From: Pseudophaeomoniella oleicola
Taxonomy: Eukaryota > Ascomycota > Eurotiomycetes > Phaeomoniellales > Phaeomoniellaceae
Direction of reading: 5' to 3'
NCBI GenBank assembly: GCA_003868215.1
Contig: QWDQ01000019.1
Span: forward strand, 1-64,000
DNA length: 64,000 nt
Shown here: positions 32,281-41,825 of the stretch, in pieces
How the letters are laid out: every line of letters starts with the position of its first letter
Position numbering within the stretch: the first letter of the stretch is position 1
The notes under the pieces: generated by a model
Told to the model about the DNA's origin: nothing
The model's input: only the letters and a program-made list of their open reading frames with translations
Databases searched by the model: none
Program-made: the position numbers and the translations under genes

Positions 32281-33843
32281 ATGGGCATCGATAGAGTTGC
32301 AGTCATTGGTGCAGGCCCCGCAGGTCTGGCAGCGGCCAAATACCTGGCGGCAGAGAGGAAATTCTCACAGATCACGGTATTTGAACAGAGAGGTGAGGTT
32401 GGAGGTATATGGAATCATGTTCCTCTTGGAAGCCTGAAGGATGGAGATCTCAAGGTACCTCGGACACGACCATCCGGGGATCCAGATCATGCAACTTCAA
32501 GTGGGGGTGATACCTTCATCACGCCGTTATACGATGCTCTTGAGACCAACATACCGCATTCACTGATGAGATATTCTGATCGGCCTTTTCCAGAAGGCAC
32601 ATGTCTCTTTCCCATGCATACCGTTGTGAAGCAATATCTCGAGGACTACGCCGAAGAGATTCGTCCGTTGTTGCATTTGTCGACACAAGTCCTTGATGTA
32701 AAACGAGAGAAGTCAACAGACTCGCCTTGGCAGATTACGATCAAGGACCTGAAAAGCCAAAAACCTTCTACGGTCATGTTCGACGCTGTGATGGTTTGTA
32801 ATGGCCACTACAATGATCCATTTGTGCCCGACATTAGCGGATTGACCGACTTTGCAACAGCATATCCAGGGAGCATATCTCATTCCAAGTACTACCGAAA
32901 ACCAAGTGAATTCGAGAATAAAAAGATCGTCATTGTGGGTAACGCCGCGTCTGGAGCCGACATAAGTGCTCAAATCTCAGAAGCGTGCAAACAACCTGTC
33001 ATAGTTTCCGAGAAGGAGCCCGGTCCATTACCCGCGGATGACCCAGCAATCTCTTATCGTCCGGAGATAGTCGAGTTTATGATACCAGAGAGGGCCTTAC
33101 GGTTCAGGGATGGTCACGTTGAGAGGGACGTAGATCATGTGCTATTCTGTACAGGCTACCTTTATTCCTATCCTTTCCTGAAATCTCTCAATCCACCAAT
33201 CGTCACTGATGGAGCACGAGCAAGACATCTCTGGGAACACGTAGTCTACACGCCAGATACAACTCTAGCGTTTCTCGGTGTCCCGCAACGGATAGTACCC
33301 TTCCCCATTTCAGAAGCTCAAGCAGCAGTAGTAGCAAGGGCCTGGGCTGGAAGGCTCAGTCTTCCCTCCCGACAAGACATGGATGCTTGGGAAGCGGCGA
33401 CGGTGGCAGAACTTGGTGACGGCAAGTCATTCCACGACCTGGCCATGCCTCGGAGTCTAGAGTATATCAACAGACTACACGCGATGAGCATGTCAGCCAC
33501 CAAGGAGCCAGCCCTGCAGCTCGAGAATGGAGGTGTCGGAAAAATCCCACCGTACTGGGACGACGAGAAGAAGTGGGTCCGTGAACGGTTCCCTATGATC
33601 AAGCTGGCGTCGAAGAAGTTGGGCGAGAAGAGGTTTGAGGTCAAGACCTTGGAAGAGTTGGGTTTCGACTATAAGGCGTGGAAGAAAGAACAAGAACAAG
33701 AACAAGAACAAGAACAAGAACGGACCACAAAGCAGGACGGTGCCAGTGGCAATGATTTGCAAGCATCAACTACGCAGACCATCGATTCACTAATTGACAC
33801 CAAAGACGTAGAGAACCTGAAGCAGGGAGCTACGGCAGCATGA
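32281..33843 (+). CDS. FAD-dependent flavin monooxygenase (FMO family)
   Basis: From ATG 32281 (good context, MGIDRVAVIGAGPAG) the intronless protein has 520 residues. The same frame opens from ATG 32149 and would add 44 basic residues resembling an organelle presequence. The FAD-binding GxGxxG is at residues 10-15. An FMO-type identifying region reads YPGSISHSKYY, and the NADPH-binding Rossmann motif is VGNAASGAD. A VLFCTGYLYSYPF block, typical of FMO proteins, follows. These enzymes hydroxylate soft nucleophiles (N or S) with NADPH and O2, as yeast Fmo1 does for thiols. The C-terminus carries a simple (QE)n repeat and an acidic/Ser-rich tail not found in the core family. The substrate is not inferable. 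Confidence 0.85.
   Translation: MGIDRVAVIGAGPAGLAAAKYLAAERKFSQITVFEQRGEVGGIWNHVPLGSLKDGDLKVPRTRPSGDPDHATSSGGDTFITPLYDALETNIPHSLMRYSDRPFPEGTCLFPMHTVVKQYLEDYAEEIRPLLHLSTQVLDVKREKSTDSPWQITIKDLKSQKPSTVMFDAVMVCNGHYNDPFVPDISGLTDFATAYPGSISHSKYYRKPSEFENKKIVIVGNAASGADISAQISEACKQPVIVSEKEPGPLPADDPAISYRPEIVEFMIPERALRFRDGHVERDVDHVLFCTGYLYSYPFLKSLNPPIVTDGARARHLWEHVVYTPDTTLAFLGVPQRIVPFPISEAQAAVVARAWAGRLSLPSRQDMDAWEAATVAELGDGKSFHDLAMPRSLEYINRLHAMSMSATKEPALQLENGGVGKIPPYWDDEKKWVRERFPMIKLASKKLGEKRFEVKTLEELGFDYKAWKKEQEQEQEQEQERTTKQDGASGNDLQASTTQTIDSLIDTKDVENLKQGATAA
33685..33722. repeat. In-frame GAACAA microsatellite encoding (QE)n
   Basis: Six-base units within the C-terminal coding region of the flavin monooxygenase encode KEQEQEQEQEQER. 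Length changes in steps of six bases would preserve the frame, so copy number may vary between strains. Confidence 0.85.
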
Positions 33844-34197
33844 GGTAACACCACACTTACGAAACCCCCTTTCAACTCTTTATCCTAGGATCTAGACAGA
33901 ATATATTGCCAAGTTAGAGACATCTATATAGACATAAACTTTAATGTTATGAGATGAAGATAAATTTCACAAAAGTGAAGTATAACCAGTTGATGAAATT
34001 TATACGTGAGTCCAAATTAACGGCGAAGATTAGATAAGATAAGATCTTTCAATTAAACGTCACTTAATTTCACGCGTCCGCCTGATGATCGCCACTTTCG
34101 CGATCAAGCCATGTGAAGTCGTCCATTGAATCAGCGATTACAGCGAAAGTGCAGAACATCTCTCATGACGATATGATCTTCGTGTTCCTGTATATCC
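33844..34197. other. Spacer and promoter of REV1
   Basis: A short AT-rich spacer with no open frame of note. It should hold the monooxygenase 3' end and the REV1 promoter. Confidence 0.5.
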
Positions 34198-37100
34198 ATG
34201 GGATCACGTCTTGAATCCAACTCTTCGAATGTGCGGAAATCCATTGAAAACCGTAGGGCGCTAACACATGTCATCCTTTCGCACATGATACTGACTTCTC
34301 GCGTTTTAGACAATTTCGATGGCGAAGATGGCGAGGAGTACGAGGCCTCGACCTTTGGTGGCTTCACCGACTATATGCGCCGAAAGAAGATAAAGTTACA
34401 GAATCTTGATGCTGAAATACGGAAGAACTCGCAGGGCAATCCGCCGATCTTCCGAGGTGTCGTCGCATGTGTGAATGGATATACGCAGCCTTCACTGAAC
34501 GATTTACATGCTCTAGTCGTCGGATATGGAGGAGGGTTTATTCAATATCTGGATGGGAAGACAACGGCAACACATATCATCGCCAGCAACCTGACGCCCA
34601 AAAAGAAAGAAGAATTCAAGAGGTACCGTGTGGTCTCACCGCAATGGGTTGTAGACAGCGTCAGGGCCGGGAAATTACAACCTTGGGATCAGTATCGAGT
34701 GGTCGACGAAGGGGTCAAGCAGGCAGTCCTTGGATTCGAGAATGGACAGGTGGTCAGTCGGGCAAGTACACAGACTCGAGGATACCGTGAGCAAACCGAA
34801 TCTAGTTGGTATACATCTCAGCTCAAGGGGCAGAATTCGGACGTTGCCGGCCAGAATTCGCAGAGTGCTACGTTGATGCTTCCACCTGGTCATTCACAGA
34901 AAAAGTTACCGCTACCAGATGGCGATGAGGATTTGCTCAATGACTCCTTCGACGACAAGCTATTCGACGAGGCCCCGCCTCTAAGCGATAGCGCGATTGA
35001 GGACCATGATGCTCTCCACGGAGAGCAAGAGACTAGCCCGACAGAATCACTTGTAGCACCCATGGAGGATAATGCTGTGCCTCAAGTCAGCGGAGAGATA
35101 CCCGAGCAAAGGGTTGCAGATTTGCTAAAACAGAGCGACGATGACAGGCAGCCCTCCCCAGTCGGATTACATTCTCCCTCCAAGAGGGCCTTGACCGCGG
35201 AAGAACATAATGCACTGTTACTTGCAGATCCTCGGATGCGCCAGTCCAGTGTTGTGAACCCGGATTTCCTGAAACAGTATTATCGTGAGTCCCGGCTGCA
35301 TCATCTTTCGACTTGGAAAGCAGAGCTCAAAGCTCAACTACAAGCATTAACGCAGGAGAAAGCAGCAACTCAGAAGTCACGACAAAAGCGTCCTGCTGGC
35401 GCCCGTCGTTACATTATGCACGTTGATTTCGACAGCTTTTTTGCTGCTGTAAGCTTACGGAAACACCCCGAGCACGCAGGTAAACCAGTAGTAGTCGCTC
35501 ATGGTACTGGCTCGGGGTCGGAGATCGCCAGTTGTAACTATCCAGCTCGTGCTTTTGGCATAAAAAATGGAATGTGGATGAAAGCTGCTCTACAGCTTTG
35601 CCCGGAACTGAAAGTACTGTCGTACGAATACAAGGCATATGAAGAGGCCAGTCGCCTGTTCTATGCATGTATCATGGCGACGGACGGTATTGTACAAAGT
35701 GTCAGCATCGACGAGGCTCTCGTCGATATCACCGCTCATGTTCTACCAGCCGGCGGATCGGAAGGCAAAGGCGTTTCTGAAGGGTCCATTTACCGAGAAC
35801 AAAGCAAGGCGGACGAGATTGCCCAAACACTTAGGGCCGAGATCAAGCAGAAGACTGGATGTGATGTCTCCGTTGGTATTGGGAGTAACATTCTTCTAGC
35901 TAAGGTTGCACTTCGGAAAGCGAAACCTGCGGGCCAATACCAGATCAAACCTGAAGAAGTCCTTGACTTTCTTGGTGAGTTGACTGTGCAGGATCTCCCA
36001 GGTGTGGCACACAGCATTGGCGGAAAATTGGAAGAGATTGGGGTCAAATACGTTAAAGACATCCGCGGCTTGACCAAGGAACGACTCATCAATACTCTAG
36101 GCCCGAAGACAGGAGAGAAAATATGGGATTATTCTCGTGGGATCGATAGGACTGAAGTTGGAGACCAAGTCGTACGTAAGTCTGTCTCCGCCGAGGTCAA
36201 TTGGGGCATTCGTTTCGTGAATCAGGAGCAAGCGGATGAATTCGTCATGAGTCTGTGTGAAGAGCTCTCGCGGAGGTTGCTGGAAAACTCCGTGAAAGGT
36301 CGACAGCTAACGATGAGGATCATGCGTCGTGCTGCTGACGCGCCGCTTGATCCGCCAAAGCACCTTGGTCATGGCAAATGCGACACATTTAACAAGAGCA
36401 TCGCGCTGGGAGTTGCAACGAATTCGAAAGACGTCCTCGGACGGGAAGCAATATCCATTCTGAAAGGGTTCAATTTCTCACCTGGGGAATTACGAGGTCT
36501 AGGCGTGCAAATGACCAAGCTGGAGCCCCTGAAACCAACGCCAAGCACCGTGTCCGACAGCAGTCAGAAACGTTTACAATTCAAACAGCCGGATACGCCA
36601 CCTAGGAAGGTCAAAGATCTTGTTGATCCAATTGAAGATATAAAGACTCCCGAGAAACCCAAGGTGTCCCCTCCAATGGCGTTAGCAGGCTTACCACAAG
36701 CAGAACTCAGTGACAAGCCCTTGAATGTCGCGGGAACCCAGTTTATTCTTCCCAGTCCTAGTCAGATAGATCCGTCAGTCCTGGCTGAATTGCCTCCAGA
36801 CATCCGTTCAAAGCTTGCTCCTAACGTGAGGAGCGGTCCAGCACCAAAGCAATTATTTGAATCGAAGCCGCTGGCTCGGGAAATTTCTCCGATGCCAGCT
36901 GCTGCTGAAACGGGATCTCGCTCCCAATCTCCCTTCACAGAGATCCCAAGCGAGTCTCAAATTGATCCTGAGACGCTCGCTGCTTTGCCAGAAGATGTGC
37001 AGGCAGAACTTCGCGCCTATTACTCCCAGGCCGCTTTGAAACGGCGACCAACACAACAACTTCTACCACAATCCCCACGCAAAACTCGCCCGGCGATAAC

Positions 37101-38223
37101 ACTTCCCAAGAAGCAAACCACCCCAACCAAAAGAAAAGCCACGTCGTTGCTAACCCGAGGCCGGCCCTCGAAATCCAACAGCTCATCGGTTTCCACGCTG
37201 ACCCAATCTGCTTTCCTATCAGCACGTCCCTCAACATCCACAACATCCGTTGTCCGTGATGGTACAACAACCCCACCACCGGATAATACTACGAGTAACC
37301 TCTCTGACATCTCTCCTTCTTTTCTTGACGCTCTTCCTCCAGATATTCGCGCCGAACTCCTTGCGCAACAGCGACAAGAACGACTAAAGACAAAGTCTGG
37401 CCTTGCCGTCTCTACTTCTTCCAAATCACGTCCGAAAACATCGACATCTGCTGCCGTTGGCGAACAAGGCACTGCATTATCTGGAGGTCAGAGGACCATC
37501 AAATTGCCTCCCAGACCAGAGAAACCCAGTTTCACGAGTAAGAAGCTCACGAAAATAGAGGATCTGAGGAACGCTATTAGGTCATGGGTTGAAATGTTCA
37601 AAGATGTCGAACACGATAACGATGTAGACGATGTTGGAAACACCAAGGACGACGAACTGGACGAAGACACTAAAGCTGATCAGGAACATATCCTCAAAAC
37701 AACGGAAATGGGTATCGGTGATGGGTTTCACGACACACATCAATCACCATCTCCCAGCGTCTCAGGACGGAAACACTCTCAGTCTTCCCACATGCCCGCA
37801 ACGATGGCAAAGCAAGATCCAGACCTTGATCTAGAAGAAGCAGCAGCAGAAGAGGAAGAGGAAGAGGAAGAAGAAGACCAAGGCCCATACAAAGAAGATG
37901 TAGACGCCCTCTCAACCTACCTCACCCGCGTCGTCAAAGAAGAACACGACATCGCCAAAGCCGTCGACCTAGTCCGATGGTTAAAATGGTGCATCGACGA
38001 CCTTGTCGGCATCCACCACCCTTCCTACCATCCCAACGACATCAGCGGCGGTGGCAGCAACCAGGACACAGACCTTCCAAAGCAGAATAAGACAGAGCAC
38101 GAGATGCAATCTCTCCTTCTTCTCAAAGACAGATGGAACAACATCGTCAAGAGATTGGAACATGATGTGCAGACGGCGGCGCGCGGGGCGAGAGGTGTTC
38201 GAGGGGTGTTGGATTTCGGATAG
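34198..38223 (+). CDS. REV1: DNA repair deoxycytidyl transferase REV1
   Basis: A Y-family translesion polymerase that inserts dC opposite abasic sites and scaffolds polymerase zeta. The frame is open throughout, but 34253-34309 looks like a 57-base intron: donor GTAGGG, CTGAC branch, acceptor TTTTAG. It is in multiples of three without a stop. Splicing gives 1322 residues and restores the conserved IEN-HNFDGEDGEEYEASTFGGF N-terminus. In spliced numbering, a BRCT domain lies at about 66-145 (GVVACVNGYTQPSL to PQWVVDSV). The polymerase core begins near 387 with catalytic Asp391 (HVDFDSFFAAV) and Asp486-Glu487 (SIDEALVD), followed by the little-finger domain near 640. Three ubiquitin-binding motifs with the Leu-Pro core occur near 836, 900 and 1020. 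A REV1 C-terminal interaction domain lies after an acidic run. Length and order are normal for fungi. Confidence 0.93.
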   Translation: MGSRLESNSSNVRKSIENRRALTHVILSHMILTSRVLDNFDGEDGEEYEASTFGGFTDYMRRKKIKLQNLDAEIRKNSQGNPPIFRGVVACVNGYTQPSLNDLHALVVGYGGGFIQYLDGKTTATHIIASNLTPKKKEEFKRYRVVSPQWVVDSVRAGKLQPWDQYRVVDEGVKQAVLGFENGQVVSRASTQTRGYREQTESSWYTSQLKGQNSDVAGQNSQSATLMLPPGHSQKKLPLPDGDEDLLNDSFDDKLFDEAPPLSDSAIEDHDALHGEQETSPTESLVAPMEDNAVPQVSGEIPEQRVADLLKQSDDDRQPSPVGLHSPSKRALTAEEHNALLLADPRMRQSSVVNPDFLKQYYRESRLHHLSTWKAELKAQLQALTQEKAATQKSRQKRPAGARRYIMHVDFDSFFAAVSLRKHPEHAGKPVVVAHGTGSGSEIASCNYPARAFGIKNGMWMKAALQLCPELKVLSYEYKAYEEASRLFYACIMATDGIVQSVSIDEALVDITAHVLPAGGSEGKGVSEGSIYREQSKADEIAQTLRAEIKQKTGCDVSVGIGSNILLAKVALRKAKPAGQYQIKPEEVLDFLGELTVQDLPGVAHSIGGKLEEIGVKYVKDIRGLTKERLINTLGPKTGEKIWDYSRGIDRTEVGDQVVRKSVSAEVNWGIRFVNQEQADEFVMSLCEELSRRLLENSVKGRQLTMRIMRRAADAPLDPPKHLGHGKCDTFNKSIALGVATNSKDVLGREAISILKGFNFSPGELRGLGVQMTKLEPLKPTPSTVSDSSQKRLQFKQPDTPPRKVKDLVDPIEDIKTPEKPKVSPPMALAGLPQAELSDKPLNVAGTQFILPSPSQIDPSVLAELPPDIRSKLAPNVRSGPAPKQLFESKPLAREISPMPAAAETGSRSQSPFTEIPSESQIDPETLAALPEDVQAELRAYYSQAALKRRPTQQLLPQSPRKTRPAITLPKKQTTPTKRKATSLLTRGRPSKSNSSSVSTLTQSAFLSARPSTSTTSVVRDGTTTPPPDNTTSNLSDISPSFLDALPPDIRAELLAQQRQERLKTKSGLAVSTSSKSRPKTSTSAAVGEQGTALSGGQRTIKLPPRPEKPSFTSKKLTKIEDLRNAIRSWVEMFKDVEHDNDVDDVGNTKDDELDEDTKADQEHILKTTEMGIGDGFHDTHQSPSPSVSGRKHSQSSHMPATMAKQDPDLDLEEAAAEEEEEEEEEDQGPYKEDVDALSTYLTRVVKEEHDIAKAVDLVRWLKWCIDDLVGIHHPSYHPNDISGGGSNQDTDLPKQNKTEHEMQSLLLLKDRWNNIVKRLEHDVQTAARGARGVRGVLDFG

Positions 38224-39095
38224 ATAGATAGAATACTCCTTTTTTCCTTTCTTATGTATGTATGTAGGTACAGCAGGTAGGTACCTTACTTAACTGATGA
38301 TTGACTGATGGATGGACCGAATAATGTTTATGAAATATATATCCCTGTTCGCCGTTTGGCAAATTTCCTCGTTGAGTCTTCGCTTGTAGGTACCTGGTAG
38401 AACGTACTCTATCTGACCTAGTAACAATAGTAGTAACTTTACCCAGGTAACACGATACATATGACCGACCCCCTTTAAAAATACATAATACCTCCTGTCT
38501 TCAAGTCCGAGCGACCGACCGAGTGAGCGAGCGAGCGAATATAATATAGATAGGCATCGATGCCCACAGTCCATTTGAAAGAAATGTAACTTATGTACCT
38601 ATGTAAGGTAGATAGACAAGGGAAAATGTGCGGCTATGTAGACGGGTAGACGAGCAGACGAGCAGACAGACAGGTGAAAGAAAGAGATGATCGAAAGAGC
38701 AAGTGAGCGGAGAGAGAGAGGGAAATGAGTGAGCCACGGAGATACAGTAAATACAGAGTCGAGCTCTTTCAGCCTTTTTTCAATATTTTTTCAACCCTTT
38801 TCCCTTTCTCCTTTCTCATTTTCTCTCACACACTCGAAAACCGGACAGTGACTGAAATTGGAAACACAGGAGGCGTAGAAAATTGGCGTAGTTCAGAAGC
38901 TAGCGGTCCTCAGCGCGTTCCCAACTTGTGATTTCCTGTACAGATTTGGTCTTTTTGTGTTTCTTTTGAAGTTGGTGCTTTTTTGAAATGGTACATATGA
39001 CGATAAGCTTACACACGTCCCCGGAAAGCATGAAATCATCTCATGTCTGTTCCATTCAACTGCTCCATTCGACCGAGATGATCCTAGTGTTCTCG
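38224..39095. other. Intergenic region with simple repeats
   Basis: This convergent spacer between REV1 and the small mitochondrial gene contains TATG, GTAG and GAGC short repeats and a GAGAGA run. No gene is seen. Confidence 0.55.
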
Positions 39096-39690
39096 TCACT
39101 TCTTCTTCTCCATCTGCGCAACCTTGTTCTCCAGCTCGGACACGTATGAGTGAATTCGTTGCGTTGCTGCTTGCAGAGACTAGAGAGGGGGATAATGTGT
39201 TAATTGACCGTCGGTAGAAAAGAGACATAGCTCGGAAGGACATGTTGGGAGCGCCTCACGTAGATGTCTTCCGTTAAGAGCTCATTCGAGATCTTGTATT
39301 CTTGGAGGATGTAATAGTATACGGTCGCGCCGGCAACTGTTGAGCCGAGGAAGAAGCCTAGAAGTCTGCAAGCAACATATCAGCAGTGATCTCACCAGCG
39401 CGCGAGGAGCTATTCCGAAGCTCATGGTATTGCAATGGCGCGGCGGTCCGGCGCTGCCATCACCAGTGAAACACATGTGTGCAACCGAGAGCGAACAGAA
39501 CGAGGTTCGTGTCTGGTGTTTGCAAGGTGGGATAAACGTACCCTCCTCTAAAAGCGCCAACGGGCTTTTTCGGCGGTGGTGGAGTGACGTCTTGTAATCT
39601 TGGTAGTGAGGTGGTGAATGATCTGGATGTTGGGAGTAATGAGCGAGAAGTAGCTCCGCGTACAGCAGAAGTCAAAGCTCGGGATGCCAT
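39096..39690 (-). CDS. Small mitochondrial inner-membrane protein, conserved in fungi
   Basis: Three exons, 39542-39690, 39260-39365 and 39096-39179, separated by introns of 176 and 80 bases, join in phase to 112 residues. The N-terminus (MASRALTSAVRGATSRSLLPTSRSFTTSLPRL) is a textbook mitochondrial presequence: Arg/Ser-rich without acids, with an RSFTTSLPR-like cleavage region. A Pro-rich linker leads to a Gly-rich membrane helix (LLGFFLGSTVAGATVYYYIL). A predicted coiled coil then extends to the end (SLQAATQRIHSYVSELENKVAQMEKKK). I recognise the layout from many Pezizomycotina genomes but not an assigned function. A role in inner-membrane or respiratory-complex assembly is only a guess. An upstream in-frame ATG at 39774 is less likely to be the start. 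Confidence 0.75.
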
Positions 39691-40233
39691 GGTGCGAAGT
39701 CCTGTCGATTGTAGTTGAGTAGAGAAGTAAAGGACAGGAAACAGTTGGAAGCTGTGAGGTAATTGAACGTCCAATCAAGCAAGATGAGAATCGGATTATG
39801 AGGAGTTGGAGATAGTTCGGTCCAAGTCTGGAGAGGAGAGGAGACGAGAGGAGACGAGAGGGCACGGGAGATGATGAAACGGATAAGGAAGGGAAGCTTT
39901 CCCCGGAAGAGTGGCGCAGTAGAGTTGACGAAGAAGCTCTGAAGGCCCCGTCATCTCAACTTTCAACTTTCCTGGGGGACCGGAAAGCCGGGAAAAAGCT
40001 TGCCGCAATACAGTAACTTCTGTATCATTATTCTTCGTATTCTTCGTATATCACTGTCCCGATTACCGACGCGACCAGATTTAATTACACGACTACCTTT
40101 ACATAGGTGACTACCTTACCTACCTTACGTTCTGATCAATCCTCCTGATCTTGGACTGTCAGGTTGTCCCCACGGTTTTGACCATTGTCTGTCAACATCT
40201 CCATGTAATCGCCTATTTCATTCCTCAGGATCA
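39691..40233. promoter_or_regulatory. Divergent promoter region
   Basis: The 543 bases between the mitochondrial protein gene and the SWC6 gene should serve both promoters. A GAGGAGACGA direct repeat (about 39832-39862) and TACCTTACCTACC motifs are present. No gene is seen. Confidence 0.45.
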
Positions 40234-41153
40234 ATGCCGCTCATCGAGGAAGTACCGATCACTGCTGGCTCGAATTCAAGGACCAGCCATGGTTGGGCAT
40301 ATGTACCGGACACGAGTTTCGCTCATGCGAGAGCTCCAGTGAGCGCAGCAGCACCCCGGAACAAGAGGCTAGCACGCGAGGCACATCGTCAAGGCGCAGG
40401 CAGAGATACCTCGGCAAAACAAGCAAAAGCTATTGCAGCTCGATTAGCCGATCTCGACAAAGAGAACTGGAAAGATGCAGCACCGGTGGCAGTGCCGACA
40501 GCAACGGTAACAAAAAGTGCGCATCACTTGGGAACCCTTGATGATTTGAATAGGAGTGCTGACAATGCATGGTCTTCACAGCTAAAGGAAAGGTTACTCC
40601 AAACGTCCGTCGCATCCTGACCTCAGGTCGCAACTTTACTCATTGGCTCGCCGCCGAAGAAGCCGAACACCAGAATCAAGCCTCATCGACACATACGACC
40701 GCAGCTACGGGTGCTTCATCACAACGCCAGTCTAGCCGAGCAGTCGCAACTCCCGGCAAACCCACCTCCGCAGAATTGATGCCGCCTCCGCCTAGAGCAG
40801 GCGCAAAAGTTGCATCGCCATCCCCAGCTGTCCCTGCCTCGACCTCAACTCCCACGTCATCTACCCAGACCAAGCAACCTAACCCCACATCCACACTACA
40901 CGTCAACCCTCTTCTCGTCTCGCACGTACCCAAACTTCCTTCCCAACGCATCATGGACATACTCGTTTCCGAACCACCGCTGACCTGGAACGCAGCAAGG
41001 GGCACACCATCGAAACAACCACTACCTCCAAGGCATTTCTGCTCGATATGCGGCTACTGGGGCAAAGTCAAGTGTCTGAAGTGCGGAGATCGCACGTGTG
41101 GACGGATGGAATGTTGGAAAGGCCACGAGGAAACTTGTCAAGTGGTCTGGTAG
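40234..41153 (+). CDS. VPS71: SWR1-complex HIT-type zinc-finger subunit SWC6/VPS71
   Basis: Two exons, 40234-40516 and 40582-41153, give 284 residues. The 65-base intron (acceptor TTCACAG) moves the frame from the N-terminal to the C-terminal part exactly as required. The start MPLIEEVPITAGSNSRTSHGWAYVPD is nearly invariant in filamentous-fungal SWC6. A helical segment (AKAIAARLADLDKENWKD) and the KVTPNVRRIL motif follow, then a disordered Ser/Thr/Pro region and RIMDILVSEPPLTWNAARG. The HIT zinc finger occupies about 248-284, with Cys/His ligands in HFCSICGYWGKVKC, CGDRTC and CWKGHEETC. The human counterpart is ZNHIT1. It helps the SWR1 remodeller exchange H2A for H2A.Z in nucleosomes. Confidence 0.88.
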
Positions 41154-41825
41154 AGATGAGGCGAAGACACTGCTGCATAAAGGATGGGCAATGCTCCGTG
41201 GCGTTCACGGAACACCGTAACGAGAGATCTTACATGCGGATCGTGAAAGATATCATGGCTCGTAATGAACACCTGGATCTTATGGCGAAACCACATATAC
41301 ACTTACGACGAGAAACGAATACCAGGAACTTATACAAGGCGTCAGCAAACCCCCTAAATGGAACGAGCATATCAGGTTCAAAATAGGGGAATGCCATACG
41401 GATCACGGCTGTCATGGGCTGGAGATATGATGGGATGTATATGTGGCGCTTTTGTTAATGTTGTGTTACACCCCGCGACATACCCCTTTTTGGGGGCTGG
41501 CCGCACTGATTGTTTCGATTGGATTGAACAGAGATAGGAGAGTCGTTATTTAGGAGAAGACGTGGATGAAGAACGATTATATGCGAAAGAGAGATACGAT
41601 TTCCTGTTTTTCGGGAGAGAGGTGTGTATGCATGGATGGCTGCGTAGAGTGCATCCCTCATTTCAGCTAATTAGGGAAGGCAAGGTACGGCATGGGAATC
41701 TCATAACGTTGAACATGTTTTTTACATGAAAATTTGTATGTAGATGTAGCGAGGGATAGAATGAATAAGTGGTGTATTCTCATATTTTGTCATACAAAGT
41801 ATTTCCTCCCTTCTCACTCCCTTAC
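41154..41825. other. Convergent intergenic region
   Basis: Lies between SWC6 (+) and the TauD-type dioxygenase (-) and holds both 3' ends. No supported gene is present. Confidence 0.5.

Noticed and set aside
37020-37472. Minus-strand frame of 150 codons
   Set aside because: It lies within the REV1 coding region, opposite the disordered part. No independent evidence.
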